The notes under the pieces: model-generated
Seen by the model: the letters and a program-made list of their open reading frames with translations, nothing else
Told to the model about the DNA's origin: nothing
Database searches by the model: none
Made by a program: the position numbers and the translations under genes
Assembly: GCA_024500155.1 (NCBI GenBank)
Contig: CM044877.1
Location: forward strand, 13,211,501-13,275,500
Direction: 5' to 3'
DNA length: 64,000 nucleotides
Source of the DNA: Chenopodium formosanum
Lineage: Eukaryota > Streptophyta > Magnoliopsida > Caryophyllales > Amaranthaceae
In this document: piece by piece, positions 1 through 10,963 of the stretch
How positions within the stretch are numbered: position 1 is the stretch's first letter
How the letters are laid out: each line of letters starts with the position of its first letter

Positions 1-74
1 CTTTTATCATTCTATTAACCAGATAAAGAAGAAGATTTCTCAATCAATCATAACCAAGAAACCAAAGTAAAAGG

Positions 75-1240
75 ATGTTTCTACTGTGGTCCACTTTATT
101 TGTACTATCACTATACTAAATTATCATTGGCTGAATTTTTAATTTTATTTAACCTTGATCACACACTATTTTTAGTATTTTTCATTTTTAATTCAGTTTT
201 TATTTTCCATAATATAATTACTGAATTTCAGAAAATTATTTTATAATTTTTGAAATTTATTTATTAGAATCAACTTTTAATTAAATCAAAAAATAACATT
301 ACATTAAAAAAAACAAAATAAAAAAAATTTCATCAATGTTTTTAATTATTCATCACTATTCTTTAAGTTTGTTCACCCATGGACGAGATTAACAACCATT
401 ATGGTAATCTTTGTCCATAAATACACTAACACATCAATGAAAATTGAAAATATGCATCGATTTACATATTATATATGAAGAGTTCATTCGAAATTTAGAT
501 TCATGTATGAATTTGGGATTGTTTTTAATCCTAAAACAATATACTTCCTCCGTTCTTTTATTGCACCATAAGAGATTGGCACAAATTTTTTGGTAGTGGA
601 AAAAAGGATGAGAGAGAAAGGTAGAAATACAAAGTTGCCCATGTGATAGTATACACAAAATAAAATGTAAGTGTTGAAAAGCAAGGGTATATTGGGTATT
701 TATAGTGTGAACACAAATAATTCTTTTCCTAAAATGGATATGGTGCAATATTTGTGAAACATCCTTAAAAGGCAAGTGGTGCAATATTAAAAAACGGAGG
801 AAGTATGTTAACTGGATAATCGCAGATAAGGAATTCAAAATCGATCATTATGTATGCGAAAATAAAAAAATAAAAAAAATTAACAATTTTTCGAAATCTG
901 GGTTTGGGACCAAATTGGAGAAGACAACGATTTTTGTTTTGGAATACTTGTTTGATTCGAAAAAAAAAAATATAGTTTTCAATTCTGTTTACATATAAGG
1001 CATTAACCCAAATGCTAATAGGACATTACCTATAGAACGCAATATTATTGTTTATTTGGTCTACGGCCATATTTAATTTTAGACATTGCTAATTATTAGT
1101 TCATACTGTGCATGCATTAATACCCTAATATTTTTCTTATTGATTGATAGCAAATATGATCGTAGTCCTCAATCCTCATTCACTAGTCAAGTCACAATGT
1201 ACATATACCAAGTTTGATATCAATGATAACTTATTTATCA
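75..1240 (+). repeat. Left arm of long inverted repeat
   Basis: Read in reverse complement, this segment matches 3470-4350 through many blocks. Examples are the block around GGACATTACCTAT (1020) against 3655, the block around TAAAACAAT (530) against 3885, and the block around TTCTACTGTGGTCC (88) against 4340. The arm is about 900 bp once the nested MITE (544-803) is removed. There is no coding content. The arms are clearly diverged, so the structure is old. It could be a long-TIR transposon (MULE or foldback type) or an inverted duplication; no terminal target duplication was found because the outer edge lies close to the window start. Confidence 0.75.
544..803. mobile_element. Stowaway/Tc1-mariner-type MITE (260 bp)
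   Basis: The ends are inverted repeats starting CTTCCTCCGTTCTTTTATTG on the left, with GGAGGAAG at the right terminus, and TA lies on both sides (542-543 and 804-805). The consensus CTCCCTCCGT-like end and TA duplication are diagnostic of plant Stowaway MITEs. No coding capacity. The homologous point of the opposite inverted-repeat arm (near 3880) has a single TA and no element, which is a natural empty site confirming the exact boundaries. Confidence 0.93.
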
Positions 1241-3469
1241 GCTATTATGGTTTGATCAAAATTAAAATCTTAATCAAACTACCTTAAGAGCTATTATAAT
1301 GGCCACCTAATTGTTAAATTAGATGATTATCTTCTTATCTATCGTGTGACCCAATGGTTGGATTAGTTGGATACTAGTTTGTTATTAATTAAAATAATGA
1401 ACTATTTGTGGTTTTAATTATAATTTTACATTAATTAAGGAGATTTAGACCAATTCTAAATATATGAGTAATGTCATATTCTAATTTTGGACAAATCCCA
1501 TATAATAACCAAATGAATGAAAAAAAAAACGTGGAGGTGAGCAATTACCTGGTAAACTTTTTTTTTTTTTTTTTTTGAAAGAATACAATGACAAATCGTT
1601 AAATATAGTAAATATATTTTTGTACTTATAAATTAGGAAAGTCAATATTCAACCCCTTATATTTAGGCTAAATGCATGCTACTATTGCTAGTTGTATTCC
1701 TTATAATTAGGACATATCATGCTTCTGTTTTGTATATACACGTATTCTAGTTATATTAATGAGATTCAAAAATATTCTTTTCCCTATTTGTCAAAATAGC
1801 GTTTCATGTTAAATGTGATTTTTTGTATATAGTTATTTACCAAATGGTTAGTACTATGACTCTACGAGTATCTTTTTTTATTAGTTTAGTTTCATTATAA
1901 ATTTATAGTCTATTTTTTATGTGTCATAAAAAAAACTGATTAGAACACTATTGTATATCATTGTTTTATTTCCTAAATAGTACGTTAGATATTATAATAG
2001 AATATTAAGATTTGGATGACAATTTATATGGATAACTTATGTATCATTTAGTAACAATATTTCCTAAAAGTAAGCAATCAATAGCTATCATATCGGCAAT
2101 ATTCTTCAAATAGATCTTAAATCTATCACATTCCATCGTTAATCTAAATTTTCATTTTGATTGGTTCTTTTAAATACATGTCCAAACCTATATAATGAGC
2201 AAATCGATCAAATGAAGAAGATATAATTTCAGGATACAAAGATATATAATGAGCAAACCGATTAGAGGAAGAAGACGCAATTTTTTTGTTAATTTTCTTC
2301 TCATAAACTTTGTTTGATACGTAGAACACAAGTGTGAATTTTGTGATCTGTTTATAGCTCAGGAATTAACTTATGTGTACTTTGGTTATTACCTAAAAAT
2401 GAAAGTTTATTGAGTTTGATGAATGGCTATATGTATTTTGGATATTGTAAAAATTCAAACTTTATGATTTTTTCAACGTGGAGCTGAGGGAAACCAACAT
2501 TTTGATTTTATTTTACAGTAAACATGTCAAAAAATATTTGAACGAATATGATCTTATTTTAGAAAATAAAGACTTAAAGTATTTCCTTAAGAAAAATAAG
2601 ACAACTTTAAAATCATAAACCTTAATTAAATTATGGTATTTTCCTAATTTTATCTTTTTTTGAGGGAAAATACATAAGTTATTATCTTAAGATTTTGTTA
2701 ATCTTCTATTAACCAAATTGCGTGAAGAATAACAAAATCTCAAAAAAAATCTAGAATTTGAGGGAAAATAGATCAGCTATTATCCTAAGATTTATTAATA
2801 TTCTATTTACCAAATTTTTTCCTCTTTTGAAATTAATTTCAAACAATTGGTTATCAAACATTCCATGTTTATTGCATTATTTAAGATATATATTATCATA
2901 ATTCTATGCGTGATAAAAAAATCAATAATTTTACAAAATCATAGGATATGTCGACAAAATCAAGTGGTTATCATTATGTAAAAATCATGTGTGACAAACA
3001 AATTATATGTACATGTTTAGCCCTTAAAATTAAACATAAGACTTCCTTTTTATGAACATTGTTAAGACCATTATTCCACTTAAAATATTTGTTTACATAA
3101 TTACAGATTTTAAAACTGTGAATAATAACAGTTTTGAGACTATATAAAGTACTATACAACCGTTGGGTCACAAGATAGATACAAACTATTTAGATAACAA
3201 AGATAACGAGATATTAACAAAAAACTCTAAAAATTGGTAATGTCCAGAACATTTTATGACCATATCCAATAATTAATTAATTTGTTTACGCAGGTAAATT
3301 CCTTTGGATGTTTGGTAAATTCCTTGTTTATAAATAAGGTTTAAATTTCAATCTAAGTTCTTTGGGATCAAACAAAACAATAAAAAATGAATTAAAAAAA
3401 AATTGTTAGTTTCTCTAAAAGTATTTAATCTAATATTGAAGTATATGTATACATAAAGCAAACCACAAT
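1241..3469. other. AT-rich spacer between inverted-repeat arms
   Basis: About 2.2 kb of very AT-rich sequence with no ORF that looks like a protein. It holds a short imperfect tandem duplication near 2190-2290 (TATAATGAGCAAA repeated about 58 bp apart). A direct repeat relates 3176-3290 to 3545-3660, both containing GGTAATGTCC or AGTAATGTCC blocks. It probably is the interior of the element defined by the arms. Confidence 0.5.
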
Positions 3470-4350
3470 AGTAAATATATATTGGTTACTATTTATACCA
3501 AACCTGGTTAACATGAACTGTGGTTGTCCAGTGAAGACCACATTCATATTCACTATCAATTGAGAAGATATCAAGATATTAATGAATTATAAATTAGTAA
3601 TTAGTAATGTCCAAAAGAACTTAGTGTCATATGTTTTTAATCAACAAGTGAATTTAATAGGTAATGTCCTATTAGCATTTGGGTTAATTCCTTATATGCA
3701 AACAGAATTGAAAACTATATATTTTTTTCGGATCAAATAAGTATTCGAAGACAAAAGTCGTTGTCTTCTCCATTTTGCCTCATAAACCCTGATTTTGAAA
3801 AATTGTTATTTTTTTAGAATTTTTTCATACATATAATGACCGATTTTGCATCCCTTGTTTGCGATTATCCAATTAACATATATTGTTTTAGGATTAAAAA
3901 CAATACCAGATTCATACAAATATGAATCCAAATTTCGAATGAACTCTTCACATATAATATGTAAATCAATGCATATTTTCAGTTTTTATTGATGTGAGAG
4001 TGTAAATACGGGAAAAAGCTTACCATAATGGTGGTTAATCTCATCCATGGATTAATAAACTTGAAGAACAATGATGAACATGAAGAACATTGATGAACAA
4101 TTTTTTGATTTTCATTTTTTTAATTGAATTTTTTTTAAGTAAATACTAATTTTAATAAATGATTTTCAAAAATTATAAAATAATTTTCGGAAAATCAGTA
4201 ATAAAATTTTGGAAAATAAAAAAAGGATTAAAAAAGGAAATTACTAAAATTATGGTTTGACCAAGGTATAAAAAAAAAACAAAAAATCGGCGAATGATAT
4301 TTTTAAGTATAATGATGGTCCAAATAAAGGGGACCATAGTAGAATTTTCG
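3470..4350 (-). repeat. Right arm of long inverted repeat
   Basis: This is the reverse-complement partner of 75-1240. It lacks the 260 bp MITE and so preserves the unoccupied site (around 3875-3885). Homology fades outward near 4350, next to AGTAGAATTTTCG. Confidence 0.75.
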
Positions 4351-5298
4351 AAAGTAAAATGACAAAAACTACGAATTACCTAAAACAAACACGAAAATTA
4401 TAAGATTTTAAAGAGAGAGACAGAGGTACATACTCCGGCGATGTTTCTCTAACTCTAGCACCCTCGCCTCTTCTCCCAGCGGAGTTGACAGCGGCCGAGC
4501 TTTCTTTGGCTAAGGAAATTCAATAGGACAAGGTTTCTATTAGAACAGAGCTCCTCAATGAAGATCATAGTCAGGTTTTCGCAAGACGAAACACAAAACC
4601 CTGCATAAATAACGACTAATACACGTCTTTTGATCACAATAATCAATATTTAATCATCAAATCATTTCAATCACAAGATCTCATAACAAACCCTTTAATG
4701 AAAGAAAAGCAAAACAAATCAATATTTCTAAAATATTTTGCAAAGTATTTCTCTTTCTTTATCTAATTAGGGTTCTAAACTTAGGTAAGATTAATTTGAC
4801 TAAAATCATTTTGATTAATAGTAAAATAAATGTATATTTGACAACATTAAGTATAACTTGATGAACTTACTGCAATTCGACATAATTATTTGCGTTTAAA
4901 CGAATCGATTGAATTATAACCCTAAAACTAGAACTTTGATTTTTTTTTCAATCACCTAAACTTGGAATAAAAAATAACTGTAATTGATGAAACTACAAAT
5001 TAACTGCATCATTCAAAAGATTCATGCACTTATATTGACAAATTATCATAATCCAATTACTCCATGACAAGAAAAATCCGAACCTACCTTGATATTGCAC
5101 TAGTGGCGCAGCGGAGTGGTGCCATGCAGCAGACATTCAACATTACGTGCGGTAGTTGAGCGATGGTCAGTGGAGCGGTGGTCCTTGGTGTGGTGGCGCG
5201 GCGAATTGAAGCAATAAACGGTGAATTGATTAAGCATGCAAATGGAGGTTTTACTTCTTGAAGCAGTAAACGGTTCTCCGTAACTTTTTTTTTAAGAA
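4351..5298. other. Unassigned sequence, no supported gene
   Basis: Mostly AT-rich. Two patches are GC-richer (about 4430-4530 and 5100-5215, the second with several GGTGG/GGCG runs) and might be remnants of gene exons or 5' UTRs, but neither gives a recognisable protein. Nothing else is supported. Confidence 0.4.
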
Positions 5299-5683
5299 TC
5301 TATAATATAACTAAAATAGAAACCGCTGACATCATCCTTCTCCAAAGCTATACACATTTCACTTTTTATGAATTTTTTCCCGCCTAAATGCATTGATGAC
5401 ATCATCATTTTTTTTAAAGCAAATAAGCTACTTTCTTAAATTGCTTTGAAAATTACATTATAAATGATGACTACACTATTAAAAAAAAAAAACAAATACG
5501 AAGTAGATGCTTGCATAGACTATTGTATAATTGTACAAATTTGCTTGTCATAGAAAATCAACCATTTTTTTTATTTGTTTCGTAAATAAACAGAAAAGAT
5601 TGATTGTCCTCAATGTAGCTATAGATGATATATTCATAGTTATTTATTTTGATAAAACCGTGCATCGCACGGGAGTAACCTAG
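5299..5683 (+). mobile_element. Non-autonomous Helitron (385 bp)
   Basis: It starts with TC (TCTATAATATAACTAAAATA) directly after an A, and ends in CTAG directly before a T, as expected for insertion between A and T without target duplication. Seven bases before the CTAG is a hairpin, CCGTGC-ATC-GCACGG (5658-5672). A 5' TC, a 3' hairpin and CTRR are the three structural hallmarks of Helitrons. There is no Rep/helicase coding, so it depends on an autonomous partner. Confidence 0.87.
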
Positions 5684-5887
5684 TAATAAACAAAGGTACT
5701 CTAGTGAAAGTGAAAGTGAAAGTGAGCGCGCATTTCAATATTCTTAACCGCCTTTGATGAATTTGGGTAAACCTAAATATCCCTCCTAAATTTAAAAACA
5801 CAAAAATTTTTTTTGAAAATGATGAATATCAAACTGATACTAAAGATTTGGAACTAAATATTTTAATCTCGTTCAGTCACAAATATA

Positions 5888-6198
5888 TTTTTTGCGACTG
5901 AATATTAGGGTAGTCGCAAGTCTCAATCGCAAATTAGCAACAGAATAACAATTACTAAATAATTTGTCGAAAAATTTGCAACTAGCAGTGTTTTACACTC
6001 GCAAAATTATTTTTGTGACTGAATATTAGAATAGTTGCAATTATCAGTCACAAATTAGAGACGGCATAAAAACTATTGAAAAATTAGTTGCAAAAATTGC
6101 GACTACCAGCTTTTTTTCAGTCATAAAATATTTTTTTGCGACTAAATATTATGGTAGTTGTAAATTTCAGTTGCAAAATCGGATTTTTCTTGTAGAGG
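5888..6198. repeat. CACTA-like subterminal end: three ~120 bp tandem units
   Basis: Units begin near 5891, 6011 and 6133, each with TTTTGYGACTRAATATTA followed by a GTAGTYGCAA-like word. The first two continue into a TCAGTCGCAAATTAG-like block. The segment stops at GGATTTTTCTTGTAG followed by AG, close to the plant CACTA terminus (CACTACAAGAAAAATCC read in reverse), with the last bases altered. Copia coding begins immediately after. I found no matching left end, so this is a fragment or a one-sided remnant. Confidence 0.55.
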
Positions 6199-6239
6199 GT
6201 AAACAGACTCGAATTTCCTTCAAATCTAAAAAATGGTAA

Positions 6240-6941
6240 GCACCAAAAGACCTTTAAAACTTATTCATATGGATCTCTGTGGTCCAATGAGAATCCAAAG
6301 CGGAAGTGGTAAGAAAAATGTAATGGTTATTGTTGATGATTATTTAAGGTATACTTGAGTATTCTTTCTTGTAAGTAAAAACGAAACTTTTGATGAGTTT
6401 GTTGCATCTGTGAAGAAAGAACAGAGATGAATAGGTAATCAACTTATACATCTTAGATCAGACCATAGAACAGAATTTGAAAATTCCAAGTTTGATGAAT
6501 TCTACACCGAGCATGGAATGGATTATAACTTCTCTGCCCCAAGAACTCCACAACATAATGGAGTTGTGGAATGGAAGAATAGAAGCCTCAAAGATATGGC
6601 TAGAACTATGCTGATTTCCAGTGGACTGACTAGGAACTTATGGGCAAAAGCAATGAACACAGCATGTTACATCCTCAACAGAGATCTATTAGAGCCATCA
6701 CTAACAAAACCCCTTATGAACTCATTAAAGGTAGAAAGCCTAATATTTCTTACTTTAGATTTTTTGGTTGTAAATGTTTTGTTCATAACAATGGTAAAAG
6801 GAATTTGGGAAAGTTTGATGAACGTAGTGATGAGGCAATATTCTTAGGATATGCCTCAAGTAGTAAAGTTTATAGAGTATATAACAAAAGAACAATCTGT
6901 GTTGAGGAATCTATACATATTATCTATGATGAAACTAAATA
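6240..6941 (+). pseudogene. Copia integrase core (degraded)
   Basis: Translation gives the copia integrase core. It reads LIHMDLCGPM, then VIVDDY, then LRSDHRTEFENSKF (first and second catalytic Asp regions), then APRTPQHNGVVEWKNRSL with the third acidic residue (normally E in NGVVERKNR). It continues with the conserved MLISSGL, FWAKAMNTACYILNR-like and FFGCKCFVHN blocks of the IN C-terminal side. Stops occur near 6358 and 6428, and a 1-base frameshift near 6740 moves the reading to the frame ending at 6942. In an active element this enzyme inserts the cDNA; here it is only a relic. Confidence 0.85.
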
Positions 6942-7272
6942 GTTAATTGATGTAAAGGATTGTGATGATGATTATTAAATTGGACTTGTACGCAAGCAGG
7001 ACCCAGATGAAGAATCAACATCATTGTAAAAGCAGCATGTCGAAAATGAAGGTGAAGCAAATGAAAACCCTACAATGGAGAATGCACTAGGAACTCCACC
7101 CTAAGAACAGAACGAGGAAAATGAGGAAGTTTATGAAGAAGCACCAACTGAGAATCAAGACAGAGTTCCTATAGACTTATCGGTCAACAACAATCAAGAA
7201 AGATTGTATCCAATCAAGGAATTTACACCAAAGCCCTAGAATCATCAAAGATCACATCCAGTAGATGCAATC

Positions 7273-8460
7273 ATGAGCGATATCACTAAAGGAACTCAAA
7301 TCATATCTCAACTTAGGAAATTATGTGCATTCTATGCATTCCTTTCCTTAATGGAACCTAAGACCTATGTTGAAGCTTTTACTGACGCTGACTGGATTAA
7401 TGTTATGCAAGATGAACTAAATGAATTTAAAAGAAATAAAGTTTGGTATCTGGAACCCAGACCTGAAAAAAAAAAAAAGAAAACTTTTGGGTTAAAGTGG
7501 GTGTTTGGGAACAAGCTAGATGAGCATGGTATTATTGTAAAAAAAGAAGTCAAGACTTGTTGTACAAGGTTTCAATCAACAAGAAGGGATTGACTATGAA
7601 TAAATGTTTGCTCCTGTGTCCAGGTTAGAGGCTATTCGCTTACTTATTGCTTTTGCTACCTATATGGGATTTAGGTTGTACCAGATGGACGTTACATGTG
7701 CTTTTCTTAATGGATTGCTTGAAGAAGAAGTCTATGCGGAACAACCTCCTAGATTTTAAAATCCAAAGTTCCCAAACCATGTCTATAAGCTTGATAAAGC
7801 TCTTTATGGGTTAAAGCTAGCTCCTAGAGCATGGTATGAAAGGTTATCTAAGTTCCTTTTGAAAAATGAATTTAAACGTGAAAAATTGATAAAACTTTGT
7901 TTTAAAATTCAAATAGAACAGATATCTTAGTTGTACATATTTATGTTAATGATATTTTGTTTGGTGCAACTAATAAGTCTTTGTGCAAGTATTTTGCTGA
8001 CCTTATGAGTGGAGAATTTGAAATGAGTATGATGGGGGAGTTAAACTTCTTCCTCGGTTTGCAAATCAAACTAAGTGAAGAAGGAATCATGATCCATCAA
8101 CAAAAATATATCAAGGAACAGATCAAGTAATGCAAGTTGGACAATGTAAAAATCAACAGAACTTCTATGGGTGTTAGAACTATATTGGATGAAAATCAAT
8201 CTGGAACTTGCATATATCAAACTATGTATTGAGGTATGATTGTCTCTCTACTTTAATTAACAGCTAGTAGACCTGACATACCTTTCAGTGTAGGTCTATG
8301 TTCCAGGTTCGAAGCAAATTCAAAGGAACCCCACTTGGTAGCAGTGAAGAGAATCCTTCGATATTTAAAAGGAACTGATGACTTGAGTCTCTTCTATCCT
8401 AGAAGTGATTCATTTGATTTAAATGGCTTTACTGATGCTGACTATGCAATCGATTTTGTT
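7273..8460 (+). pseudogene. Copia reverse transcriptase/RNase H, first copy
   Basis: The reading includes TYVEAFTDADWINVMQDELN, WVFGNKLDEHG, then (after a frameshift near 7565) VSRLEAIRLLIAFATYMGF and YQMDVTCAFLNGLLEEEVY, the hallmark copia RT blocks, then ALYGLKLAPRAWYERL. The catalytic box reads YVND, with the first Asp of YVDD replaced by Asn (codon AAT at 7947-7949). The RNase H start (ASRPDIPFSVGLCSRF, YLKGTDDLSLFYPR) follows and ends abruptly at 8460 where a tandem copy begins. Several stops (for example near 7757 and 8128) make it non-functional. Confidence 0.85.
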
Positions 8461-9164
8461 AAAATCTAAAGTTCCCAAACCATGTCTATAAGCTTGATAA
8501 AGCTCTTTATGGGTTAAAGCTATCTCCTAGAGCATGGTATGAAAGGTTATCTAAGTTCCATTTGAAAAATGAATTTAAACGTGAAAAAATTGATAAAAAT
8601 TTGTTTTAAAATTCAAATAGAACTGATATCTTATTTGTACATATTTATGTTAATGATATTTTGTTTGGTGCAACTAATAAGTCTTTGTGCAAGTATTTTG
8701 CTGACCTTATGAGTGGATAATTTGAAATGAGTATGATGGGGGAGTTAAACTTCTTCCTCGGTTTTCAAATCAAACTAAGTGAAGAAGGAATCATGATCCA
8801 TCAACAAAAATATATCAAGGAACAGATCAAGTAATACAAGTTGGACAATGTAAAAACCAACAGAACTTCTATGGGTGTTAGAACTATATTGGATGAAAAT
8901 CTATCCGGAACTTGCATATATCAAACTATGTATTGAGGTATGATTGTCTCTCTACTTTACTTAACAGCTAGTAGACCTGACATACCTTTCAGTGTAGGTC
9001 TATGTTCCAGGTTCCAAACAAATTCAAAGGAACCCCACTTGGTAGCAGTAAAGAGAATCCTTCGATATTTAAAAGGAACTGATGACTTGAGTCTCTTCTA
9101 TCCTAGAAGTGATTCATTTGATTTATATGGCTTTACTGATGCTGACTATGCAATCGATTTTGTT
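7758..9164 (+). repeat. 703 bp direct tandem duplication inside copia pol
   Basis: Bases 7758-8460 and 8461-9164 are nearly identical direct repeats (offset 703-704, differing by scattered substitutions and a 1-base indel in an A run near 8584). The junction lies between CGATTTTGTT and AAAATCTAAAG. Both breakpoints share GATTTT followed by A/T-rich sequence, which fits microhomology-driven unequal exchange or template slippage during reverse transcription. Confidence 0.92.
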
Positions 9165-9590
9165 AATAGAAAAAGTACTTCAAGTATGGTACAATTTTTA
9201 GGACCTTGTTTAATTTCTTGGGGTTTTATGAAACAAAACACAGTTGCATTATATACAACTAAAGCTGAGTATGTCGCAGTAACAGCATGTTGGTCACAAA
9301 TCTTATGGATAAAGGAACAGGTAAGAGACTTTAGAATTATTTTTTAATGTATTCCTATTTAATGTGATAATACCAGTGCTATATGTATTTCTAAGGATCT
9401 AGTTCAACACTCAAAGGTAAAACACATCCACATTAGGCATCACTTTCTAAAAGATAATGTGTAACATGGAACATAAAGTTAGAGTTTTGTCAAACTGAAA
9501 ATCAAATTGTTGATATTCTAACGAATCCCTTGAACAGAGAAAGATTTGAGAAATTGAGACTGAAACTTGGGATGATCAATCTGAATTGAT
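8461..9590 (+). pseudogene. Copia reverse transcriptase/RNase H, second copy with RNase H C-terminus
   Basis: This repeats 7758-8460 almost base for base, again starting in NPKFPNHVYKLDKALYG and again with YVND (8649-8660). It then runs on through the RNase H end: a GFTDADYA block, CLISWGFMKQNTVAL, TKAEYVAVTACWSQILW. Next come KHIHIRHHFLKDN and the LNRERFEKLRLKLGM tail that closes copia pol. The intact stretch 8940-9347 is the longest ORF left. The shared YVND shows that the catalytic mutation predates the duplication. Confidence 0.85.
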
Positions 9591-10011
9591 TGCTTATGAA
9601 ATTCTAAGATATGGAAAAGTCAAAAATAGTGTAAATATAACAAAAAGAGCATTTAGCACAATTATTCTATGCTAAACATAGTTAAAGTGTCACCATTGCT
9701 GAATTACTAAAGGTTAGTTCACAAACCCTTAACTGCGTGTGTAATTAATAATGTACAGTGCATATATGTAGAAAGTGTGTTCCAATTATGTGTTTTTGGA
9801 AAGAAAAATTCTTTTTGGACATTAAATGAATTTCGAAAGAAAAGGAATTTTGGCAAATACATTCTGCTTATTTAAATTTGAAAAATTAATTGAACTTGCT
9901 CAATTAATGACTAATTAGTAAAACTCTCCAATTCCCTCACGCCGCTTCAATTAATATAAAAAGCATCTTCACCCAACTTACATTATCACTGTCAAATCAA
10001 ATTTACTCACT
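9591..10011. other. Copia spacer between pol and third ORF
   Basis: No coding. It holds the pol 3' untranslated region and a possible leader for the downstream ORF. Confidence 0.5.
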
Positions 10012-10963
10012 GTGAAAACTTTCTACAACCTTCCTAAAACCCTCAATTGCGCAACCATGGCCGTCATTACCTCTATTAGCTCCTCTAAAAATTCCCAAAA
10101 CAAGCCAAAATCTGAACCCAAAATTGTATCCTCTCTAACCATGGTTTCCTACAAGGAACAAGAGAAAACTCAAGCTAGAAGTGATCCAACCTCATCCTTC
10201 GTCAAGTAGAATCCTAAAGAAAAGTCTACTGGAACAAAAGAGGTAACTTCCAAGGAAATTTTCGAAAAATTGAAAGAATAGAAACAAATAAAAGAGAAGA
10301 AGAAGACAATGGAAGAACACATTAAGGAGGTTGAAAATTTCGAAAAGAAAATAGAAGATTCTAAGAAGGAGGATGATCCAATAGAGGAGGAAGAAGAGGA
10401 AATTGTTGATCAAGCAGAACTTGAATCGCAGGCAAGAAGGTATGTTGTTGGACATTGAATTGATTTAAGTTGGTGTAGAAAAGTTAGGTTTCTAGAATTC
10501 CTAGATTTAATTAAGTTCCAAAGGTGGGAGTACTTGTTGTCAAAAGCTTCCAACAATTGCATGTACCTAATTGCTATGACTAAATTGTATCACAACTTTG
10601 AAGTAAAACAAGGAGTAATATCTAGTTAGATTGATAATGTAAAAATTGAATTTAATGTGGAAACCCTAGGCCAAATTCTAAAAACTCCAATTGAGGGGTA
10701 TGAGGGAAATCAAGTGTTAAGGTAGGGAATTTCTTGAATGGTGATATAGTTGAAGCTTTAGGAGGAAAGAGGGGGAAGATTATAATGAGTCATAATAATC
10801 TAAGCCCCATGAACAAATTACTATTTTACCTTGTCAAGAAAACTATATTACCTCAAACTGCTAAGAAGGGAGAAGCATGTTTCATGGACATGGCAGTGTT
10901 CTTATGTTTTCTAGGAAGATAAGAGTTAATTTCCCTTCTTTGATGTACCAACACTTGGCCTAC
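10012..10963 (+). pseudogene. Copia third (envelope-like / plant transposon protein) ORF, 5' part
   Basis: Reading begins near an ATG at 10057 (MAVITSISSSKN) and gives a Ser/Lys-rich N-terminus, then a strongly charged coiled-coil-like stretch (KKKTMEEHIKEVENFEKKIE, then DPIEEEEEEIVDQ). It continues with VKIEFNVETLGQILKTP and LSPMNKLLFYLVKKTILPQT, typical of the putative plant transposon protein family found as an extra ORF downstream of pol in SIRE-like elements. Stops interrupt at about 10207, 10279, 10627 and 10920. Element A then breaks it at 10964; the reading resumes at 25116. Function of this ORF is not established; envelope-like is a label by position. Confidence 0.6.

Noticed and set aside
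434..838. 134-residue minus-strand ORF
   Set aside because: It spans the Stowaway MITE and its AT-rich flanks; composition is that of random AT-rich translation and the MITE boundary runs through it.
4455..4646. Small ORF in a GC-richer patch
   Set aside because: 63 residues, no motif, no splice context; could be a gene relic but nothing supports it.
10192..10455. Minus-strand ORF rich in Leu/Phe resembling membrane segments
   Set aside because: It is the reverse reading of the Lys/Glu-rich coiled-coil part of the copia third ORF.
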